Assembly (NCBI GenBank): GCA_025774865.1
Contig: JALGZO010000492.1
Span: 1-6,988, forward strand
DNA: 6,988 nucleotides
Reading direction: 5' to 3'
Origin: a bacterium
GTDB lineage: Bacteria > ARS69
Shown here piece by piece: positions 3,678-6,988 of this stretch. The stretch's first letter is position 1. Each line of letters opens with the position of its first letter. The notes under the pieces were generated by a model, which was not told the origin of the DNA, did no database searches, and was given only the letters and a program-made list of their open reading frames with translations. The position numbers were made by a program, and so were the translations under genes.

Positions 3678-6284
3678 CTGCGTCGCTCACGGATCGCTGC
3701 TGCATCTCCACTGGCGCTGTGCCTCGCGCTGGCCGTCAGCTCCGGCGCTCTCGCCGGATTCGAGGGGTTCGAACGCCGGGGGTTTCCACCGGAGCGCCCG
3801 AACGGAATCTCCATCGAGCCCATCCCCTCGCCGAGCCTCAAGGCCTACCGCGTGAACGGCAGCCCCATGTCGCTCGACGGCAAGCTCGACGAGCCGGCGT
3901 GGCAAGACGCCGAAGCGGGCCACGGTTTTCTCAAGTGGCATCCCGATCGCGGTCTCGCGCCGACCGAGGAGACCATCTTCAAGGTCGCGTACGACGATCA
4001 GGCAATCTACTTCGGCGTGGCCTGTCTCGAGAACGACAGCGCCAACATCGCGAGCAGTCTGTCGCGCCGCGATCAGATTCGCGACTCCGACATCGTGAGC
4101 ATCTACATCGATCCGTATCTCGACAAGAACACCGGCTACAACTTCCGGGTCAACCCCGCCGGCGTGCAGGAGGACTACTACCTCTTCAACAACGGAGATC
4201 GCGACAAGGACTGGGATGCGGTGTGGGGAGCCGAGACGTCGACGGACGAGGACGGCTGGTACGCCGAGATTCGCATTCCGTTCTCCTCGGTCCGGTACCG
4301 CCCCGGGCAGTCGATGACGTGGGGTCTCCAGGTCTATCGCTACATGCAACGGCGCGGCGAGGACACGGCCTGGGTCATCTGGGACCCGGAGGCGAACGGC
4401 TTCATCAGCCGTTTCGGTGAGGTGACGGACATCGAAGGGGTCCGGCCGCCGCGGCAGCTGGAGCTCCTCCCCTACATGGTCGCGAGCGCGACGAATCCCG
4501 CGGCCGAAGGCCCCGAGGACGATACGGACACGTTCCAGAACTTCGGTCTGGACCTCAAGTACGGCGTCACGCCGGACCTGACCCTGAACGCCACGGTGCA
4601 GCCCGACTTCGGCCAGGTCGAGGCGGATCCGACCGTGGTCAACCGCTCGCCCTTCGAGACGTTCTTCGACGAGAAGCGACCGTTCTTCGTGGAGGGCGCC
4701 CGCTTCTTCGACCACCGGGGTTTCGATCTCTTCTACTCGCGCCGGATCGGCCTGGACGAAGAGGACTCCCGCATCCGGCTCGCCGGCAAGCTGACGGGGA
4801 AGGTGGCCGGGAGCGTCTCGTTGGCCGGCCTCTACGCGGCCACCGACATCACCGACCCCGGCCAGTCGCACAACCTCTTCAAGAACGGAGATCACACGTC
4901 CCAGTACCTGGTGGGGCGGCTCGGCAAGGATTTCGCGGGCGGCAACCACCGTGTGCACGTCATGCAGACCGCGGTGCTCCGGAGTCGCGACCGGCTGGAG
5001 GAGGACGACGACGATCGCGCCTACCGGAACGGGTACACCTCCGGGGCGGACTTCGACCTCAACTTTCGCGACCGCAAATACTCCGTCCGCGGGTCAGTCG
5101 TCGGTTCGATCGTCGACCCCAAGGCAGTGAAGGGCGACTCGACCGTGAACCACGACCCCTTCTATGGGACCGGCGGCGCGCTCACGCTCGCGAAGTACGG
5201 CGGGACGATCCGGGGCGACGTGTGGGGTCGGTGGGAGCACAATCAACTCGACCTCGACGACATCGGTTTCCTCGGCGCTCCCGACGAGATCGTCTCTGGC
5301 AGCTGGATCGGCTGGCGTTACACGCAGCCCGAGGACGACCCGGGGCTCAACGAGGCCAACCTCAATCTGAACGTCCACAAGGGGTGGCTCTACGCCGGCC
5401 GGAGCGCGTCGACCGACGACGGCGAGCTCCTGTGGGAATACAACGCCGGGCACGCGCAGAGCGCGGGCGGCAACATCAACGGGTACGCGCAGTGGCGCAA
5501 CTTTTGGGGCGCCTACTTCGGGGTCATCTACGACGCGTGGCGCACCGACCGCTTCATCACCCGCGGCGGCCCCTTGATGAGGCGGCCATCGCAGTACGGA
5601 GGATGGGTCGGCTTCCACAGCGATTGGCGCAAACAGCTCAACTTCGACCTCGAGTTCGAATACCTCGACGATGCCGCGGGCGGCCATTACATCGAGCTCA
5701 ATCCCGAGGTCGACTGGAACGCGGCGAGCTGGATGAGCCATTCCGTCTCCGCCCACCTCCGTTCGATCAACGAGAAGGCGGAGTTCCTGGAGAACGTCGA
5801 GCACGGGGACGCGTCGCTCGGGATCGGCGGCGAGAGCAGCGTGTTCGGGGATCTGGACGAGAAGCGGATCGAGGTCCAGTTTCGATCGAACTTCCTGTTC
5901 AGCCGCAACAAGTCACTGGAGCTGTACGTGGCTCCGTTCCTCGCGAAGGGCGACTTCTCGAACGCGCGTTATCTCCGGACACCAGACTCGTACGATCTGG
6001 CCACCTACCCCGAGTCCGGCCTGGCCGGGCCCGGTTTCGAAGACGACAACATCCAGGTCGACGACTTCGACGACGTCACGGCGTCGGTGAACCTCAACAT
6101 GGTCTATCGCTGGGAGTACCGCCCGGGGAGCACGCTCTACGTGGTCTGGACGCACGCCCGGTTCCAGGGGGAGACTCGCGCCGACAATCCCAACCTGGAC
6201 CACCGGCTTTCGACCGGGAACATCTTCACGAACGAGCCCGAGGACACCATTTTGGTCAAGATGTCGTACTGGTTCCCCCTCTGA
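3678..6284 (+). CDS. DUF5916 outer-membrane protein with N-terminal CBM9-like domain, probable CTG start
   Basis: The 868-residue protein opens with a textbook signal peptide (M-RRSRIAAASPLALCLALAV-SSGALA, cleavage after Ala26). A linker of about 35 residues leads to a CBM9-like beta-sandwich (about 64-238: MSLDGKLDEPAWQDA, FKVAYDDQAIYFGVACLE, GWYAEIRIPFSSVRYRPG, TWGLQVYRYMQRRGEDTAWV). The DUF5916 region occupies the rest. Its hallmark is PDFGQVEADPTVVN (309-322) followed by FETFFDEKRPFFVEG (326-340). Alternating hydrophobic/polar strands rich in Tyr and Trp, and the aromatic end ILVKMSYWFPL, suggest an outer-membrane beta barrel. The family has no established function. The CBM9-like part suggests carbohydrate or ligand binding, but this is inference. 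A start at the first GTG (3852) would remove the signal peptide and linker, so CTG at 3678, 7 nt after AAGGAGG, is preferred. An efflux adaptor gene begins 141 bp downstream. Confidence 0.87.
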   Translation: MRRSRIAAASPLALCLALAVSSGALAGFEGFERRGFPPERPNGISIEPIPSPSLKAYRVNGSPMSLDGKLDEPAWQDAEAGHGFLKWHPDRGLAPTEETIFKVAYDDQAIYFGVACLENDSANIASSLSRRDQIRDSDIVSIYIDPYLDKNTGYNFRVNPAGVQEDYYLFNNGDRDKDWDAVWGAETSTDEDGWYAEIRIPFSSVRYRPGQSMTWGLQVYRYMQRRGEDTAWVIWDPEANGFISRFGEVTDIEGVRPPRQLELLPYMVASATNPAAEGPEDDTDTFQNFGLDLKYGVTPDLTLNATVQPDFGQVEADPTVVNRSPFETFFDEKRPFFVEGARFFDHRGFDLFYSRRIGLDEEDSRIRLAGKLTGKVAGSVSLAGLYAATDITDPGQSHNLFKNGDHTSQYLVGRLGKDFAGGNHRVHVMQTAVLRSRDRLEEDDDDRAYRNGYTSGADFDLNFRDRKYSVRGSVVGSIVDPKAVKGDSTVNHDPFYGTGGALTLAKYGGTIRGDVWGRWEHNQLDLDDIGFLGAPDEIVSGSWIGWRYTQPEDDPGLNEANLNLNVHKGWLYAGRSASTDDGELLWEYNAGHAQSAGGNINGYAQWRNFWGAYFGVIYDAWRTDRFITRGGPLMRRPSQYGGWVGFHSDWRKQLNFDLEFEYLDDAAGGHYIELNPEVDWNAASWMSHSVSAHLRSINEKAEFLENVEHGDASLGIGGESSVFGDLDEKRIEVQFRSNFLFSRNKSLELYVAPFLAKGDFSNARYLRTPDSYDLATYPESGLAGPGFEDDNIQVDDFDDVTASVNLNMVYRWEYRPGSTLYVVWTHARFQGETRADNPNLDHRLSTGNIFTNEPEDTILVKMSYWFPL

Positions 6285-6353
6285 GCTCCTCCCGCGGGTT
6301 TGGACGAGGTGAGCCCCCTCCAGCCGGCCGCAACCTTCTGGTGGCGATCCCCG

Positions 6354-6382
6354 TTCTAATACCCGGGTAGCGTTGATAGAAT
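6354..6382 (+). promoter_or_regulatory. Candidate sigma-70-type promoter for the efflux adaptor gene
   Basis: The -10-like TAGAAT (6377-6382) matches five of six consensus bases. The -35-like TTCTAA (6354-6359), 17 bp upstream, matches only three. Transcription would start near 6389, leaving a leader of about 37 nt before the ATG. The stretch is richer in A and T than the rest of this gap. The weak -35 keeps this tentative, and readthrough from the DUF5916 gene is the alternative because no clear terminator separates the two. Confidence 0.28.
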
Positions 6383-6425
6383 CCGGTGTGATCCGACAGG
6401 ACCGATGCCGACCCCAGGAGGCCTC

Positions 6426-6988
6426 ATGACCGCCCGCAAGAAGAGCTTCGTCCTCCTGCCTCTGGGAGCCTTTGTCGTGGCCGCCGGGCTCTTCCTGCTC
6501 GGCTACTTCGGCGTCGTGTCCGTCCCGTGGACCCCCGGGGCCCCGGCCGAGGCGCTCGCGTCGGAGAGCGACAGTTCCTCGGCAGCAGGGGACAAGAAGA
6601 AGTCCGACGAGGACGAAGAAGAGATCATCCCCGTCCCCGTGGAGCTGGCCCGCGTCGAGCCCAAGCAGATCTCCGCATACTACCGGGCCTCCTCCTTCAT
6701 CCAGGCCGACCGTCACGTGGAGCTCGTCTCGAAGACGGCCGGACGGGTCCGCAAGCTGAACGTGGAAGAAGGCGACTGGGTCGCAGAAGGTGACATCCTC
6801 GCCGAGCTGGAGAACGACCGAGAGCGGATCCAGCTGCGTCAAGCGGAGTTGAGGGCCAGTGACCAGCAACGTGATCTCACTCGAAGAGTATCGCTCCTCG
6901 AGCAGAAACTCATCACGCAAGACGAGTTCGACGACTCGCGCTCCGCGTTCGACCTCGCCGAAGCCGACCGGGACCTCGCGCACATCAC
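6426..6988 (+). CDS. RND/HlyD-type efflux periplasmic adaptor (membrane fusion protein), N-terminal part
   Basis: The window holds the first 187 codons; the gene runs off the right edge. ATG follows AGGAGG (6416-6421) by 4 nt. Residues 1-6 are basic, then one hydrophobic segment (about 8-32) acts as signal anchor. A spacer ending in the charged run KKKSDEDEEE (57-66) precedes the conserved head. There, VELVSKTAGRVRKLNVEEGD (98-117) and VAEGDILAELEND (119-131) form the first half of the biotinyl/lipoyl-like domain of AcrA/HlyD adaptors. From 132 an alpha-helical coiled-coil arm begins, with the family-typical KLITQDEFDDSRSAFDLAEAD (161-181). Such proteins link an inner-membrane pump to an outer-membrane channel for drug, metal or lipid export. 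The pump gene should follow outside the window, so the substrate cannot be stated. An ABC-type (MacA-like) partner is possible instead of RND. Confidence 0.85.
   Translation, partial: MTARKKSFVLLPLGAFVVAAGLFLLGYFGVVSVPWTPGAPAEALASESDSSSAAGDKKKSDEDEEEIIPVPVELARVEPKQISAYYRASSFIQADRHVELVSKTAGRVRKLNVEEGDWVAEGDILAELENDRERIQLRQAELRASDQQRDLTRRVSLLEQKLITQDEFDDSRSAFDLAEADRDLAHI

Noticed and set aside
3687-4958. 423-codon minus-strand frame opposite the DUF5916 gene
   Set aside because: It is a shadow of the DUF5916 reading frame, with Val/Arg/Glu-rich composition and no recognisable motif.
6285-6340. Possible intrinsic terminator after the DUF5916 gene
   Set aside because: Only a 5-bp stem with a wobble and an 11-nt loop (GGGTT with AGCCC) and the short palindrome CCCGCGGG could be found, with no T run, so nothing is convincing.
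5913-6983. 356-codon minus-strand frame spanning the DUF5916 end and adaptor start
   Set aside because: It covers two well-supported plus-strand genes and the gap between them, and its translation has no family features.
1-6988. CRISPR arrays, insertion-sequence ends, tRNA or rRNA genes, defence or toxin-antitoxin modules
   Set aside because: I saw no regularly spaced repeats, transposase or integrase motifs, tRNA-like cloverleaf, rRNA stretches or recognisable defence domains.

Overview
The window is GC-rich bacterial DNA with tightly packed genes. It probably comes from an uncultured lineage of the FCB superphylum or its relatives, such as Eisenbacteria or Krumholzibacteria. That placement is inferred from the protein types: a secreted Fn3-like protein with a C-terminal FlgD/type IX-style sorting domain, a DUF5916 outer-membrane protein, membrane-anchored TPR and SGNH proteins, and an NtrC/Fis-type regulator. 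No rRNA or other universal marker is present to confirm it.

Layout, left to right. (1) Positions 1-148 (+) hold the last 48 codons of a Fis-type DNA-binding domain, probably the tail of a sigma-54-dependent response regulator. (2) On the minus strand, converging on it with a 12-bp gap, lie an SGNH/GDSL-like protein (161-1156) and, upstream of that, a secreted protein with a sorting domain (1253-2194). These two may be cotranscribed. (3) A 240-bp divergent control region (2195-2434) separates them from a plus-strand gene for a membrane-anchored TPR protein (2435-3460), which is followed by a strong hairpin. (4) A 217-bp gap with a structured palindromic element leads to a large DUF5916/CBM9-like outer-membrane protein (3678-6284). 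(5) After another 141 bp comes the start of an RND/HlyD-type periplasmic adaptor (6426 onward), cut by the window edge.

All five genes with a visible N-terminus encode an export or membrane-anchor signal, so the region is a cell-envelope neighbourhood. No gene pair here is known to form a defined pathway. The DUF5916 protein and the efflux adaptor could belong to one envelope or export locus, but that is inference.

The clearest non-obvious result concerns start sites. Two genes, the SGNH protein and the DUF5916 protein, appear to begin at CTG codons, each 5-7 nt after a near-perfect Shine-Dalgarno sequence. Starting at the first ATG or GTG would delete the membrane anchor of one and the signal peptide of the other. 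I found no convincing mobile element, CRISPR array, tRNA, rRNA or clearly new multi-gene system.
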